From positions 1 through 64,000 of the forward strand of contig JASLYQ010000014.1 in the NCBI GenBank assembly GCA_030739735.1: a stretch of DNA of 64,000 nt, read 5' to 3'. This DNA is from Alphaproteobacteria bacterium (GTDB lineage: Bacteria; Pseudomonadota; Alphaproteobacteria; UBA7887). The notes beneath the pieces are model-generated. The model was not told where the DNA came from. It worked only from the letters and a program-made list of their open reading frames with translations, and did not search any database. Within the stretch, counting starts at the first letter, position 1. Every line of letters starts with the position of its first letter. Positions 1 to 9,431 of this stretch are shown in pieces. A program made the position numbers and the translations under genes.

Positions 1-119
1 CAGATCGGATCGATGTTCTTCAGGTCCGCATGCGGCACCACTTTCAGAACTGTCTCCGACCACGCCGATGACGTGCCGATGAGGCAAATCGTTAGGCTGA
101 GCAGAAAATGGCGCATCAT
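1..119 (-). CDS. ABC transporter substrate-binding protein, family 5 (partial, N-terminus only)
   Basis: Only the first 39 codons are inside the window; the rest lies beyond base 1. The peptide starts with two Met, then Arg-His and a hydrophobic stretch (FLLSLTICLIG), which reads as a signal peptide ending near SSAWS. The mature start, VLKVVPHADLKNIDPI, is typical of dipeptide/nickel-type periplasmic binding proteins (SBP_bac_5), which deliver peptides or similar solutes to an inner-membrane permease. The ATG overlaps the TGA of the upstream D-aminoacylase gene (ATGA at 116-119), so the two are probably translationally coupled. A binding protein for D-amino-acid-containing peptides would fit that neighbour, but this is inference. 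Confidence 0.75.
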   Translation of the reverse strand, partial: MMRHFLLSLTICLIGTSSAWSETVLKVVPHADLKNIDPI

Positions 120-1588
120 GAGTCGAGCCCTGTGGGTCCTAGGTTTGCTAAACGCAGCGCACGTCCGGCGCAAGAACCCACATGTTCACCGTCCTGCCAG
201 GTAAGGCGGCCGTTTACCATAACCATAGCTATGCCCGCCGCCGGTTGGACGGGATCCTCGAAAGTTGCGCGGTCGATGATCTGCTCGGCGTTGAAAAGGA
301 CCAGATCGGCATAAGCGCCCTCGCGGACGACGCCGCGTCCGGTAAGGCCGAACTGAGCGGCGGGGAAGCCGCTCATGCGCCGCACGGCCTCTTCTAATGG
401 AAACAGACCCAGGTCGCGGGCGTAATGGCCGAGCACGCGCGGAAATGTACCCCAGAGGCGCGGGTGCGGGTGCGAGTCGTGCGGTAGGCCGTCGGAGCCA
501 ATCATCGCGCGGGGGAAGGCAAGCACGCGGCGCACGTCGGCCTCGTCCATGATGAAATAGATGGCCCCAGCCGGATTGAGACGCTCGGCGGTGTCCTCGG
601 CGCTAAGGTTCCAATCCTTGGCGATATCATCGAAATCACGCCCGACCACCTCGGGATGTGGCTTTGACCAGCTGACGATGACGCGGCTCGCATTCATCAT
701 GCGACGCGCATCGAGTACGGTGGACCCGGCGACATATGGATACACGTCGAGTGCCAGCGGTTGGCGCTCATGCGCTGCGGCGATGCGCGGCAGGGTCACT
801 CGGGTGCGGCCGTGATTGGCCTGGCCGGCACATTTGTGGTGCGAGATCACAATAGGGACGCCGGCCTCGCGGCCGATGGTGCAGGTCTCGTCGATGGAAT
901 CCAATACATGCTCGGTCTCGTCTCGCATATGGGTGCTGTGCATGGCGCCAGCAGGCGCCAGCGTCTTAGCGAGCTCAATCACCTCTCCGGTGGGTGCGGC
1001 ATTGGCTGGGCGATAGAACAAACCGGTGCTCATGCCCACGGCACCATCATCAAGGGCCTCTTCGAGGCGGGCACGCATGATGGCGATCTCATTTGCGGTG
1101 GCTGCGCGGTCGAGCGTGTCCATCGCTCCCATGCGCAAGGTGCTGTGGCCGACTTGGGCAACCACGTTGACCGAGGCCGGATCGGTATCGAGAGCATCAA
1201 GATAGTCGCCGAAACGCGCAAAATAATGCTCCGGCCGGTCGCCGATGAGGTTGGCGGGTGCGGGCGGTGGCCCGCTTGGCGAGAGGGGCGCGAGGCTGAT
1301 CCCGCAATTACCGGTCACGACCGTGGTCACGCCTTGGCTGATTTTGCAATCCATAGTCGGGTTGGAGAGCACGGCCCGATCGTCGTGGGTATGGACGTCG
1401 ATGAACCCGGGCGTGAGCGTCAGCCCTGCGGCGTCGATCTCACGCCCGCCCGCGTCCTCTGCCACAGTTCCGACTGCCATAATCCGGTCGTCCGCGATCG
1501 CGACATCGGCTTGCCGGGCGGCGCTTCCCGTGCCGTCAATCAGTTGCGCGCCGCGGATGACAAGATCGATAGCAGGGGCGTCGTCCAT
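116..1588 (-). CDS. N-acyl-D-amino-acid deacylase (D-aminoacylase), amidohydrolase superfamily
   Basis: The 490-residue protein belongs to the D-aminoacylase branch of the amidohydrolases, which hydrolyse N-acyl-D-amino acids in the cytoplasm using metal ions. The sequence opens with the small beta-domain and then gives the metal-binding HxH motif at His66/His68 in GFIDVHTHDD. It continues with GNCGISLAPL near residue 95, a His-rich SHHKCAG segment near residue 250, and a late metal-ligand Asp in GSDGLPHDSHPHP. The length is normal for the family. The ATG has a clear GGAGAG ribosome site 6 bases upstream. The stop overlaps the start of a dipeptide-type binding protein, suggesting uptake and deacylation of D-amino-acid derivatives. 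The exact substrate cannot be read from the sequence. Confidence 0.88.
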   Translation of the reverse strand: MDDAPAIDLVIRGAQLIDGTGSAARQADVAIADDRIMAVGTVAEDAGGREIDAAGLTLTPGFIDVHTHDDRAVLSNPTMDCKISQGVTTVVTGNCGISLAPLSPSGPPPAPANLIGDRPEHYFARFGDYLDALDTDPASVNVVAQVGHSTLRMGAMDTLDRAATANEIAIMRARLEEALDDGAVGMSTGLFYRPANAAPTGEVIELAKTLAPAGAMHSTHMRDETEHVLDSIDETCTIGREAGVPIVISHHKCAGQANHGRTRVTLPRIAAAHERQPLALDVYPYVAGSTVLDARRMMNASRVIVSWSKPHPEVVGRDFDDIAKDWNLSAEDTAERLNPAGAIYFIMDEADVRRVLAFPRAMIGSDGLPHDSHPHPRLWGTFPRVLGHYARDLGLFPLEEAVRRMSGFPAAQFGLTGRGVVREGAYADLVLFNAEQIIDRATFEDPVQPAAGIAMVMVNGRLTWQDGEHVGSCAGRALRLANLGPTGLDS

Positions 1589-1610
1589 AAAAAGCTCTCC
1601 TTGTTGTCAG

Positions 1611-1772
1611 TCATTGTCCTAACGATCGCGACAGGCCGCCACAAAAAACCTTGAACTCGCCGCCTTTCATGGGGGGCCAGGTTTCGTCGCGGGTCAGGGC
1701 GTGTGTTGCGATCATGGTAACGATGTCTCGTGGCGTGGTCTCGACAGCGAAGTCGACGGTCCAGCCAAGCAA
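1611..1772 (-). CDS. possible small protein between ppx and D-aminoacylase (53 aa)
   Basis: The 197-base gap between ppx and the D-aminoacylase gene holds an open frame that can start at TTG (1772), preceded by GAGAGG about 2 bases away. Third codon positions are mostly G or C, as in neighbouring genes. The peptide includes GWTVDFAVETTPRDIVTMI and MKGGEFKVFCGG. I do not recognise a family. It could instead be an out-of-frame remnant of an older ppx C-terminus, because the same frame stays open back into ppx. The ribosome site is too close to the TTG to be convincing. Confidence 0.25.
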   Translation of the reverse strand: MLGWTVDFAVETTPRDIVTMIATHALTRDETWPPMKGGEFKVFCGGLSRSLGQ

Positions 1773-1785
1773 TGCCTCTCTGTGG

Positions 1786-3276
1786 TTATTCGGAGCCTGG
1801 ACCGTGGCCTTCCTCGATCGCCGGGCGAAGCGCCATGGTGGTCGCGAGGCCGTTGAGCCGCTTGACCACGACCTCTCCGAGCAAAGCGCGGTCGGCCGCA
1901 GTATGACGTAAGCAGAGACGACCCTCGTCTTTCCGGCGGAGCAACGCAAAGCGGTCGAGGGTGGTGGGATCACCCCCGGAAATCGTTTCGCCAAGGCGAA
2001 ATGCCAGGCCGAGAATACGTGCCCTTTGCACTTCTTCACCTCGGATCAAGCCATGCAGTTGATCGAGAACTTGTGGCATCTCTTTGCCTGTATAGCGGTG
2101 GTAAACGGCAAGTGCCAGAAAGGCACGATCGCGGTGTTCCACCAGCAAGCCGGGATGCGTGAACACTTGGCGAAAGGCATCATTCGCGCGGTGGTCGGGA
2201 TGGGCGCGCCAGGCAATATCGCTGAGCAAACCGGCTGCCTCGCGGAGCAAGGTACCGTGTTTGCCTTCACCATCGACAAGGTTGGCCGTCCAGCGGTGTA
2301 GCGCGGGAGCTAAGCCGGGGAATCGCGAGGCTTGTGCGTTGATATCGCCGCAGGCGGCGAGCAGGCTGTCTTCCGACTGAACCTCAGGCGGCAGATCGGC
2401 ATAGAGGAGGCCTTCGCGTAGACCGTAGGCGCAAAACTCTACGGAATGGGGCTGTATGTGTCGCAGCAATCTGTTTAGCAGCAACGACGCGTGCGGCAAT
2501 ACACCGCGGCGTCGTGGCGGCACACCGGGTAGGCGGCGCAGAGATTCCGGACTTTGCCTTGCCACCAGATCGGTGAGGCTCAGCATATCGTGGCGGCGCA
2601 GGCGGTAACGATGGACGAGCCGCAAGGGGTAATCTGTCTGAGCCATGTGAATGCGGGCGAGGGCACGCCAACTGCCGCCGACGAGATACAGCATTCCATC
2701 ACGTGCGGTCTTTAGCCAGTCGAGCCCGGCAAAGGCCGCATCGATTTGCGCCTTGGCCTTGATGACCGGCGTCTGCAGGCGCAGGGGACCCAGCGGCAAG
2801 GTTGTTCTTTCGGTCGTCTTGCCGGCGGCGATTTGGGCCAATTCTAGGCTGCCACCCCCCAGGTCACCCATGATGCCGTCGACCTTGGGAATGCCCGCAA
2901 TGACCCCGAGCGCGGACAGCGCGGCCTCCTCGGCACCCGTAAGGATGCGTGCATCAAGACCCGTCCGCCGATACAAATCCCTCACGAAACTCTCGCCGTC
3001 GCGGGCGTCGCGCACGGCCGCTGTGGCTACCACGTCCACTTGCTCGACGGCCATGATTTTCAGTAAGGTCGCGAAGCGCTCGAGGTTGGTCAAGGCCAGG
3101 GCCGCACCGGCCGGATCGAGTCGGTCGTTGTCATGCAGTGTGCTGCCAAGACCGCTCAACACCTTCTCGTTGAAAACAGCGACAGGAACCCGTGCCGGTC
3201 CGCCAAAGACAACCAGACGGATGGAGTTGGAGCCGATGTCGACCACCGCGCGACGCACGCCGGCGTATCCTTCCAT
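1786..3276 (-). CDS. ppx: exopolyphosphatase / guanosine pentaphosphate phosphohydrolase (Ppx/GppA)
   Basis: This 496-residue protein belongs to the ASKHA-fold Ppx/GppA phosphatases, which release phosphate from polyphosphate chains or hydrolyse pppGpp. The first phosphate loop is VVDIGSNSIRLVVFGG at the N-terminus and the second is MGDLGGGSLEL near residue 130. The C-terminal half is an HD-like helical region (AYHRYTG, MPQVLDQLHGLI). The ATG at 3276 was chosen because the protein then begins directly before the phosphate loop and the gene sits 10 bases after the ppk stop. An upstream in-frame ATG at 3330 would overlap ppk. The ppk-ppx pairing couples synthesis and breakdown of polyphosphate. 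Confidence 0.9.
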   Translation of the reverse strand: MEGYAGVRRAVVDIGSNSIRLVVFGGPARVPVAVFNEKVLSGLGSTLHDNDRLDPAGAALALTNLERFATLLKIMAVEQVDVVATAAVRDARDGESFVRDLYRRTGLDARILTGAEEAALSALGVIAGIPKVDGIMGDLGGGSLELAQIAAGKTTERTTLPLGPLRLQTPVIKAKAQIDAAFAGLDWLKTARDGMLYLVGGSWRALARIHMAQTDYPLRLVHRYRLRRHDMLSLTDLVARQSPESLRRLPGVPPRRRGVLPHASLLLNRLLRHIQPHSVEFCAYGLREGLLYADLPPEVQSEDSLLAACGDINAQASRFPGLAPALHRWTANLVDGEGKHGTLLREAAGLLSDIAWRAHPDHRANDAFRQVFTHPGLLVEHRDRAFLALAVYHRYTGKEMPQVLDQLHGLIRGEEVQRARILGLAFRLGETISGGDPTTLDRFALLRRKDEGRLCLRHTAADRALLGEVVVKRLNGLATTMALRPAIEEGHGPGSE

Positions 3277-3286
3277 GGTCGGGGGT

Positions 3287-5455
3287 TCAGTCCTGTGGCC
3301 CGATCCGCAACGGTGCCGGGGCACCGCCATGTTGCAGCGCCTTACCGCGCCCTGACAGGCTGGGATTCGTCATGAAATAAGTATGGGCCGAGAATGGGTC
3401 GGCGCTTGCAGGCACCTTACGATAGACCCCATCTGAGCCGAGGACCGAGCTCTGCGCCTCGTCCTTTAGATTTGCCAGCATGACCTGGTTGAGCACCTGC
3501 CGATGCACGGTCGCGTTGGTGATCGGAACCAAGACCTCACAACGGCGGTCGAAATTTCGCGGCATCCAATCGGCTGACGATATGAATAGCTTGGCGTTCG
3601 GCGACGGCAGTGGCTCACCATTGCCGAAACAGATGATGCGCGCGTGCTCGAGAAAGCGACCGACAATGCTTTTTACGCGAATGGTCTCGCTCATGCCCGT
3701 CACACCAGGGCGCAGACAGCAGACACCACGCACGATCAGATCGATCTCCACGCCGGCCATGCTGGCTTCGTAGAGCTTGTCGATAATTATGCTGTCGACC
3801 AGAGAATTCATCTTGGCCCAGATCATCGCGGGGCGTCCGGCTTTGGCGTTTGTGATCTCCTTATCGATATGCTCGATCAATGTCGTTCGCAGGGTCATCG
3901 GCGCGACGTCGACGCGGGAGAATTGTTCCGGCACCGCATAGCCGGTTGTAAAGTTGAAGATCCTCGCGGCATCGCGTGCCAACTCCTCGTCGCAGGTGAA
4001 GAACGAGAGATCCTCGTAAATGCGGGCGGTTACGGGATGATAATTGCCGGTGCCGAAATGCACGTAGGAGCGCAGCATTTGCCCTTCACGGCGCACCACA
4101 TTGGAGATCTTGGCATGGGTCTTCATGTTCATGAAGCCGTAGACCACGTGCACGCCCGCACGCTCAAGGCTTCGCGAAAGCTTGAGATTGCTCTCTTCGT
4201 CAAAGCGCGCCTTGAGCTCGACAAGGGCGGTCACGGTCTTGCCAGATTCGGCCGCGGCGATCAACGCCTTCACAATCGGTGACTCGGCGCTGGTGCGATA
4301 CAAGATTTGTTTGATGGCGATGACGTTTGGATCTGTTGCGGCTTGCTGCAAAAACTGCACGACCACGTCGAAGCTCTCATAGGGGTGATGGACGATGAAG
4401 TCCTTGGCGCGTATCGCAGCGAAGCAATCGTTATCGTACTCTCTAACCCGTTCCGGAAAGCGTGGTGTGTAGGGCTGAAAATACAGGTTGGGACGGTCGC
4501 AATCCACAAGTTCGGCAGTTTGTGCCATGCCAAGGATACCGTCCACGACGGTGATATCGCTGACTTCCGCGTGAAGCTCGTTGATTACCATCTGGCGTAG
4601 CTCGGCAGGCATGTCGGCGCCAATCTTGAGCCGGACGATGCCGCCCCGCCGCCGTTGCCGTAGCGCCGTCTCGAACAGGAGCACCAGGTCCTCTGCCTCT
4701 TCTTCATATTCGATATCGCTGTCGCGAATCAGGCGGAAGCAGCCACGCCCTGTCACCCGGTAGCCGGGGAACAGTTGGTCGATGAAGAGCTCAACCAAAG
4801 ATTCGAGTGGCAAATAGCGGATATTATGACCAGGTAACCGAACAAAGCGCCGCGTCTGTTCAGGTAATGGGACAAGCGCGCGCAAGGTGCGGCCGTCGTC
4901 GTCGTTCACAAGTTGCATGGCGAGCGCGAAGCCGCGATTGGCTATGAAGGGAAAGGGATGTGCCGGATCGATCGCCAGTGGCGTCAGCACGGGAAAGACC
5001 TGCTCGAGAAAGTAATCGCGCAGCCAGTCGACATCGACGTCGGTAAGGTCATTGGGCCCAACGACCGCGACGCCTGCGGTCTTTAGCTCGATCAGCAATT
5101 CCCTCCAGCTGTCCAGTTGTGCCGCCATTAGACGGTTGGCGTTCGCCATGACTTCTTCTAATTGCTGGACAGGCGTACGGCCGTCGAGGCTGCGGTGGGT
5201 CAGGCCGTTGCGCACCTGGCCCTTGAGGCCGGCGACCCGCACCATGAAAAATTCGTCAAGGTTGCTCGCCGAAATGGACAGAAAGCGCAGCCGCTCCAAC
5301 AGCGGGTGGGCCGTGTTCTCAGCCTCGGCCAACACACGCCAATTGAACGCCAGCCAAGACAATTCGCGATTGAAGTACCGCTCCCGCGGTGCCGATGGTG
5401 CCGCGGCTGTCGCTTTGGACGCCGCCGGCGTGTCAGCAGTCTTTTGCCGTGCCAT
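3287..5455 (-). CDS. ppk: polyphosphate kinase 1
   Basis: The 722-residue protein is a full-length PPK1, which reversibly transfers the ATP gamma-phosphate to polyphosphate. The N-terminal domain shows [12 protein letters not shown] and [14 protein letters not shown]. The phospholipase-D-like catalytic domains contain [15 protein letters not shown] and [17 protein letters not shown], which carry the conserved His residues, one of which is phosphorylated in the family. The start at 5455 has an excellent TAAGGAG ribosome site; longer in-frame starts would run into the upstream SDR. About 30 Ala/Thr/Pro-rich residues precede the conserved core. The gene follows an SDR by 11 bases and is followed closely by ppx, so the three are probably co-transcribed. 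Confidence 0.96.
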   Translation of the reverse strand: MARQKTADTPAASKATAAAPSAPRERYFNRELSWLAFNWRVLAEAENTAHPLLERLRFLSISASNLDEFFMVRVAGLKGQVRNGLTHRSLDGRTPVQQLEEVMANANRLMAAQLDSWRELLIELKTAGVAVVGPNDLTDVDVDWLRDYFLEQVFPVLTPLAIDPAHPFPFIANRGFALAMQLVNDDDGRTLRALVPLPEQTRRFVRLPGHNIRYLPLESLVELFIDQLFPGYRVTGRGCFRLIRDSDIEYEEEAEDLVLLFETALRQRRRGGIVRLKIGADMPAELRQMVINELHAEVSDITVVDGILGMAQTAELVDCDRPNLYFQPYTPRFPERVREYDNDCFAAIRAKDFIVHHPYESFDVVVQFLQQAATDPNVIAIKQILYRTSAESPIVKALIAAAESGKTVTALVELKARFDEESNLKLSRSLERAGVHVVYGFMNMKTHAKISNVVRREGQMLRSYVHFGTGNYHPVTARIYEDLSFFTCDEELARDAARIFNFTTGYAVPEQFSRVDVAPMTLRTTLIEHIDKEITNAKAGRPAMIWAKMNSLVDSIIIDKLYEASMAGVEIDLIVRGVCCLRPGVTGMSETIRVKSIVGRFLEHARIICFGNGEPLPSPNAKLFISSADWMPRNFDRRCEVLVPITNATVHRQVLNQVMLANLKDEAQSSVLGSDGVYRKVPASADPFSAHTYFMTNPSLSGRGKALQHGGAPAPLRIGPQD

Positions 5456-5466
5456 CGAACTTCTCC

Positions 5467-6246
5467 TTAGAACGTAGCGCGATGGTTGCCGCCATCCATG
5501 AGGAAATGCTGGCCGGTGACGAAACCTGCTTGCGCTGAGCAAAGGAAGGCGCAGGCATCGCCGAACTCGGCTGGATCGCCGAAGCGTCCTGCTGGATTGA
5601 GGTCGGCCATGGCAGCTGCCATGGCCTCCTCAGTCTTGCCTGCCTGCTTGGCTCGAAAAGTGATATTGCCGCGCAAGCGATCTGTATCGAAGGGGCCCGG
5701 CAGCAAGCAGTTTATGGTCACGTTATGGCGCACGGTCTGCCGTGCGATGCCGGCCAGAAAGCCGGCAAGGCCGGTGCGCGCACCATTAGAGATGCCGAGT
5801 TCTGGAATAGGGGTTTTGGTGGAACTTGAGGTGATGTTGACGATGCGCCCGAAGCCGCGCTGGATCATCGGATCGACGGTTGCCTTGATGAGTTCTATGG
5901 GGGTGAGCATGTTGGCGGTCAGACCATCGATCCAGTCCTCGCGGCTCCACTTACGAAAATCACCTGGTGGTGGCCCGCCCGCATTGTTAATCAGAATGTC
6001 GGGCTCGGGGCAGGCGGTGAGCAGGGCCTGCCGGCCCTCTTCGGTGGTCACGTCGGCGGCAACTGCCGTCACCTCGCTGCCGCTCATCTCGCGAATGGCT
6101 ACCGCGGCGGCGTCGAGGACCGTCTGGTCGCGCCCGTTGATTGTCACTGCGACACCCTCGCCGGCAAGTGACGTCGCGCAGGCCCGCCCGAGGCCGCGGC
6201 TCGATGCACACACAATAGCCTTACGGCCGGCAATTCCCAGATCCAT
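5467..6246 (-). CDS. atypical short-chain dehydrogenase/reductase lacking the YxxxK pair
   Basis: The 259-residue protein has the SDR fold: a glycine-rich nucleotide loop ASSRGLGRA near residue 15, VAADVTT, the LINNAGGP motif, and VNITSSS where the catalytic Ser lies. The place where SDRs normally carry Tyr-x-x-x-Lys reads ISNGARTGL, so Tyr appears replaced by Ser and Lys by Arg. The C-terminal DTDRLRGNI and FLMDGG segments are normal. I recall SDR subfamilies with such SNxxR signatures, so this need not mean loss of function, but the usual proton relay is absent. The gene sits between hda and ppk. Its substrate is unknown. Confidence 0.82.
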   Translation of the reverse strand: MDLGIAGRKAIVCASSRGLGRACATSLAGEGVAVTINGRDQTVLDAAAVAIREMSGSEVTAVAADVTTEEGRQALLTACPEPDILINNAGGPPPGDFRKWSREDWIDGLTANMLTPIELIKATVDPMIQRGFGRIVNITSSSTKTPIPELGISNGARTGLAGFLAGIARQTVRHNVTINCLLPGPFDTDRLRGNITFRAKQAGKTEEAMAAAMADLNPAGRFGDPAEFGDACAFLCSAQAGFVTGQHFLMDGGNHRATF

Positions 6247-6278
6247 CCGTTGTCTCCTGTGACGCCGATTATGCGTCT

Positions 6279-6959
6279 TTATCTTTGCAGTACGTCCCGC
6301 GCCAGCGGGATGGTGACGCGTCTGTGTCCCGCGAGTGCGGCCTGGTCAAGTGCCTGAACCAGTTCGCGAGCGGCAGCGAAAGAGCGCTCGATGCGCGCCA
6401 TCAGATAGTCGATTACTTCCTCTCCCACAGCAAGCTGGCGGTCGCTGAATTGCTTGATGAGCACGGCCGCCAATAGGCGGTCGTCGGGCGCTTGCAGGCT
6501 GATCGCGGGCAATGCGCTAAGACGGGAAGCCAAATCGGCGAGAGCGATCGGCCAGCGTGCCGGCGGCTCGCGTGCCGCTAATAGCAGACCGCCGCCGCGC
6601 TCGGCAACGGTGTTGTAGAGATGAAACATAGTCGTCTCATCCGCCGCCTCGTCGGCGCTGCCGCAATCCACGGCTGCGGCGCTGGAGGAACCGAGCAATT
6701 CTGTTGGGTCGAGGCCGCGACAGAGCTCCGCAATGTTTACCATCGCGGCGCGGCTTCGGCTGCGCCATACGTTCAGCAAATGGCTCTTACCGCAGCCCGC
6801 CGGGCCATGAATGGTAAGGCCGGGCGCGTTCCAATCGGGCCAGCGATCTATCCAGCCAACAGCCTCGGTGTTGCTTGGCGCCACCAGGAAGTCGTCGGCG
6901 CCGAGCGCCGGACGGTGATCCAAATTAAGAGGAAGCTGTACTGCTGTCTCAGCGCTCAT
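6279..6959 (-). CDS. hda: DnaA-related regulatory ATPase Hda/HdaA
   Basis: The 226-residue protein is a short DnaA AAA+ homologue without the DNA-binding domain. Hda works with the DNA-loaded beta clamp to promote ATP hydrolysis by DnaA and so limit re-initiation of replication. An N-terminal QLPLNL at residues 8-13 fits a beta-clamp binding motif. The Walker A loop is GPAGCGKS at 52-59, and later segments include LLAAREPP and LASRLSALPAISL. Its ATG overlaps the stop of the AI-2E permease gene (ATGA at 6956-6959). The grouping with purM, purN, ppk and ppx is common in alphaproteobacteria. The assignment is firm at family level. Confidence 0.9.
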   Translation of the reverse strand: MSAETAVQLPLNLDHRPALGADDFLVAPSNTEAVGWIDRWPDWNAPGLTIHGPAGCGKSHLLNVWRSRSRAAMVNIAELCRGLDPTELLGSSSAAAVDCGSADEAADETTMFHLYNTVAERGGGLLLAAREPPARWPIALADLASRLSALPAISLQAPDDRLLAAVLIKQFSDRQLAVGEEVIDYLMARIERSFAAARELVQALDQAALAGHRRVTIPLARDVLQR

Positions 6960-8035
6960 GGTGGATCGTCGCTGTCGTAGGCGGGGCTTTCCAGGTAATG
7001 TGAGAGGGCAAAACGCACCAATACGCCGATCACCGCCGCAATCGGGACGGCCAGCAAAACGCCGACAAAGCCAAAAAGAGAGCCGCCGGCAAGCAGCGCG
7101 AACATAACCCAGACGGCATGCAGACCCACCCTGTCGCCTACGAGCTTGGGCGTAAGGATATTGCCCTCGATCATCTGGCCAATGACGAAGACTGCGATCA
7201 CCGCAACGAGCTCTCCAGTGGCGCCGAATTGCAAGTAGCCGAAGGTCAGGCTGAGCAGTAGCCCGACGATAGCTCCGATGAAGGGGATTATCGAGATCAC
7301 GCCGACGATGAGCCCCACCACCAGGCCGTAATTGAGCCCAATGATCTCGAGCGCGATCGCATAGCTCGTGCCCAGCACGACGCAGACGATGGCTTGGCCG
7401 CGCACAAAGGCGGACAACGTGCGATCAATCTTCTGCAGCTGCTGGCGCACCACATCGGCGTGGCGATGCGGCAGATAGCCGTCGACCTTGGCAACAATCA
7501 GATCCCAATCACGCAGCAGATACCAAGTGACCACGGGAGTGATGATTAGCAGGCCGGCCAAGTTGAGCAAGGCTAGGCCAGACAGGAAGAGCTTCCCCAA
7601 GGCTTCGAACGACCAGGAGGCGAGCTTGCCGGCGACGTCGCGCAGGGCGATGCGGACGTCCTCCATCTGCTGCTCGTCGATCTGAGAGGAAGCGGCCTCG
7701 ACCAAGCTGGTAATGCGCTCTGTCAGCGACAATACCATCCCCGGCAGCTCCTTCAGTAGGCTGGTGATCTGCGTCTGCAGCAACGGCGCGACCAGGAGCA
7801 CCAGGACCGTGAGCAGCAAGAAAAAGAGCACCGTAACTGCGGTGGCAGCCGAGGGCCGCGAGAGCTTGCGCGCTTCCAGCCGGTCGATCACTGGATCGAG
7901 AAAATAGGCGATCGCGAGGCCGACGATAAACGGTAACAGAATGTCGCGCAGCAAAACGAGCAGCAGCACTAGGACCAGAAATGCTGCCAGCCAATACAGG
8001 CCTTGTCGCGCCGGGCTCATGAGCGCTCGCGCCAT
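6956..8035 (-). CDS. AI-2E family (PerM-type) membrane transporter
   Basis: The 359-residue protein is a polytopic inner-membrane protein of the AI-2E exporter/PerM family, whose substrates are mostly undefined. It begins with a hydrophobic pair (LYWLAAFLVLVLLLVLL and LPFIVGLAIAYFLDPV, including the typical AYFLDPVIDRLE), followed by a long amphipathic soluble region around residues 90-150. Closely spaced membrane segments fill the C-terminal half (GLIVGVISIIPFIGAIVG, GLLLSLTFGYL, FVGVLLAVPIAAVIGVL). The start at 8035 is uncertain; a second in-frame ATG lies five codons downstream. Its stop overlaps the start of hda. This order (DUF2066, AI-2E, hda) recurs in alphaproteobacteria. Confidence 0.88.
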   Translation of the reverse strand: MARALMSPARQGLYWLAAFLVLVLLLVLLRDILLPFIVGLAIAYFLDPVIDRLEARKLSRPSAATAVTVLFFLLLTVLVLLVAPLLQTQITSLLKELPGMVLSLTERITSLVEAASSQIDEQQMEDVRIALRDVAGKLASWSFEALGKLFLSGLALLNLAGLLIITPVVTWYLLRDWDLIVAKVDGYLPHRHADVVRQQLQKIDRTLSAFVRGQAIVCVVLGTSYAIALEIIGLNYGLVVGLIVGVISIIPFIGAIVGLLLSLTFGYLQFGATGELVAVIAVFVIGQMIEGNILTPKLVGDRVGLHAVWVMFALLAGGSLFGFVGVLLAVPIAAVIGVLVRFALSHYLESPAYDSDDPP

Positions 8036-8057
8036 TCTCTGCTATGCCGGCACCTGG

Positions 8058-9386
8058 TCACTCGAAGAGCAAGTCCTCTTCCGGATCCGTTTCGCCGTCC
8101 GCCGCGGATACGGCAGCTGCGGGGCGGTCCATGGCCGTAGGCACGCTCGCCTGTTCCGGCAAATCCTGGTCCGGCTCAGGCAGTGGTGTGGCCACGTCCT
8201 TGGTCTCGATGCGCCAACCGCCGCCGCCATCATCGATCAGCGACAGTCCACGGCTGTCCAAAGCATCGCTCAGCGATCCCAGCGCGCCATAATACCGCAG
8301 CGTCAATTGCGCTTCGCTGCGGCTTAGCGACACAATCTGCGTGCCGGCCAGTTGCGACATGCTGTCGAAACGCTGACGAATGCTCAGCCAATTCTCCAGT
8401 CCGGTCAGCTTGGTGCTGACATCGAGCGTCGACAGGCTGCTGAAATCGACCAGATTGGCAAGTTTCCAATCGCTCTCCAGTGTCTCGGCCATGGTCAGAG
8501 CAGCCTGACGCAGCGTCGCGGCTGTGTTTGGCACCGCCGCGGTGTGCCGGCTGAAGGCAATCGTCGACTCATCACCGACATGATGCAGCGTCGTGGCCGT
8601 GTTTGGCACCGCCGCGATGTGCCGGCTGAAGACGATCGTCGACTCATCGCCGACATGACGCGTTGCTGTGACGCCAACGCCACCACCGGATTCCAGGCGG
8701 GCCAGGGCGACCAGCGTTTCCCGTGCGCTGTAGCGATCGGCGACAGCGGACAAGGCATTCGCATCGCCATTGCGCGCCTGCTCGGCAGATACGGTAGTCA
8801 AATCCTCCAGCTCACCATAGGGGAGTACCAGATTGACCAGATGGTGACGCCAGCCGATGCCGTGCCAAGCGTCACGCCACGGATTGGGTTCCTCCCAAAG
8901 CCGTAACGCCCCATCGCTTTCAAGCAGTGGTAGCACGAGGCGTGACGGGCTCTCGGTCTCGGCAAAGGGAATGTGTGCCGAGCGCAGCGCCCGGCGAACG
9001 CCGTCCGGGTCGAAATGCACGGTCAGATCGGCAATGTAGCGCTGCGATGAGTGGCGCTCGCGGGCAACTTCGTAACTGCGCACTAAGCGCTCCAGGTCAC
9101 CCGCTTCGACGGCCGGCAGCTGGGCGTGATCGCTTTCTAGCGTGAGCTTCTTGTAAAGCCGGCTCAGGGCGATACTTTGACCTGTTGCCAGGGCGCGCGC
9201 CTGGGCTTGCTGGGCGCTGGAGCCGCTTGCATCGACACTGACGTCGCCCACGGTAAAGGGCCCTGCCATGGCCGAGAGTGATAGCCCGGCGCCGATCGCC
9301 ACGGTGATTGCAGGGCACAGCGAAAAGCGCCCTGCGCCCATTGCAAAGCACCCATTTACCAGTGATAACACCCAGTGTGTCACCAT
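8058..9386 (-). CDS. DUF2066 family exported protein
   Basis: The product (442 residues from this start) matches the DUF2066 family of uncharacterised exported proteins found beside purM and hda in proteobacteria. A hydrophobic stretch ([15 protein letters not shown]) precedes [11 protein letters not shown], so a signal peptide is likely. The conserved part includes [29 protein letters not shown] and [17 protein letters not shown] chose the ATG at 9386 because GAGG lies 5 bases upstream. An ATG at 9341 would give a shorter, more usual signal peptide and leave more room for the divergent purM promoter, so the start is open. The middle of the gene carries a 75-base tandem duplication. Function is unknown. 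Confidence 0.72.
   Translation of the reverse strand: MVTHWVLSLVNGCFAMGAGRFSLCPAITVAIGAGLSLSAMAGPFTVGDVSVDASGSSAQQAQARALATGQSIALSRLYKKLTLESDHAQLPAVEAGDLERLVRSYEVARERHSSQRYIADLTVHFDPDGVRRALRSAHIPFAETESPSRLVLPLLESDGALRLWEEPNPWRDAWHGIGWRHHLVNLVLPYGELEDLTTVSAEQARNGDANALSAVADRYSARETLVALARLESGGGVGVTATRHVGDESTIVFSRHIAAVPNTATTLHHVGDESTIAFSRHTAAVPNTAATLRQAALTMAETLESDWKLANLVDFSSLSTLDVSTKLTGLENWLSIRQRFDSMSQLAGTQIVSLSRSEAQLTLRYYGALGSLSDALDSRGLSLIDDGGGGWRIETKDVATPLPEPDQDLPEQASVPTAMDRPAAAVSAADGETDPEEDLLFE
8510..8659. repeat. 75-bp in-frame tandem duplication inside the DUF2066 gene
   Basis: Bases 8510-8584 and 8585-8659 are two adjacent, near-identical copies of a 75-base unit differing at only a few positions. 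Because 75 is divisible by three, the duplication adds exactly 25 residues; on the minus strand the copies encode [13 protein letters not shown]... and [13 protein letters not shown].... The gene stays open through both. Such perfect-length duplications arise by slippage or unequal recombination and may vary in copy number between strains. Confidence 0.93.
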
Positions 9387-9431
9387 TTCAGCCTCGGAAC
9401 AGTTTTGGAACCAACCGCCGGGCATCATAAC

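Noticed and set aside
761-1654. Long plus-strand open frame opposite the D-aminoacylase gene
   Set aside because: It is the antisense shadow of a well-supported amidohydrolase gene and shows no recognisable motif.
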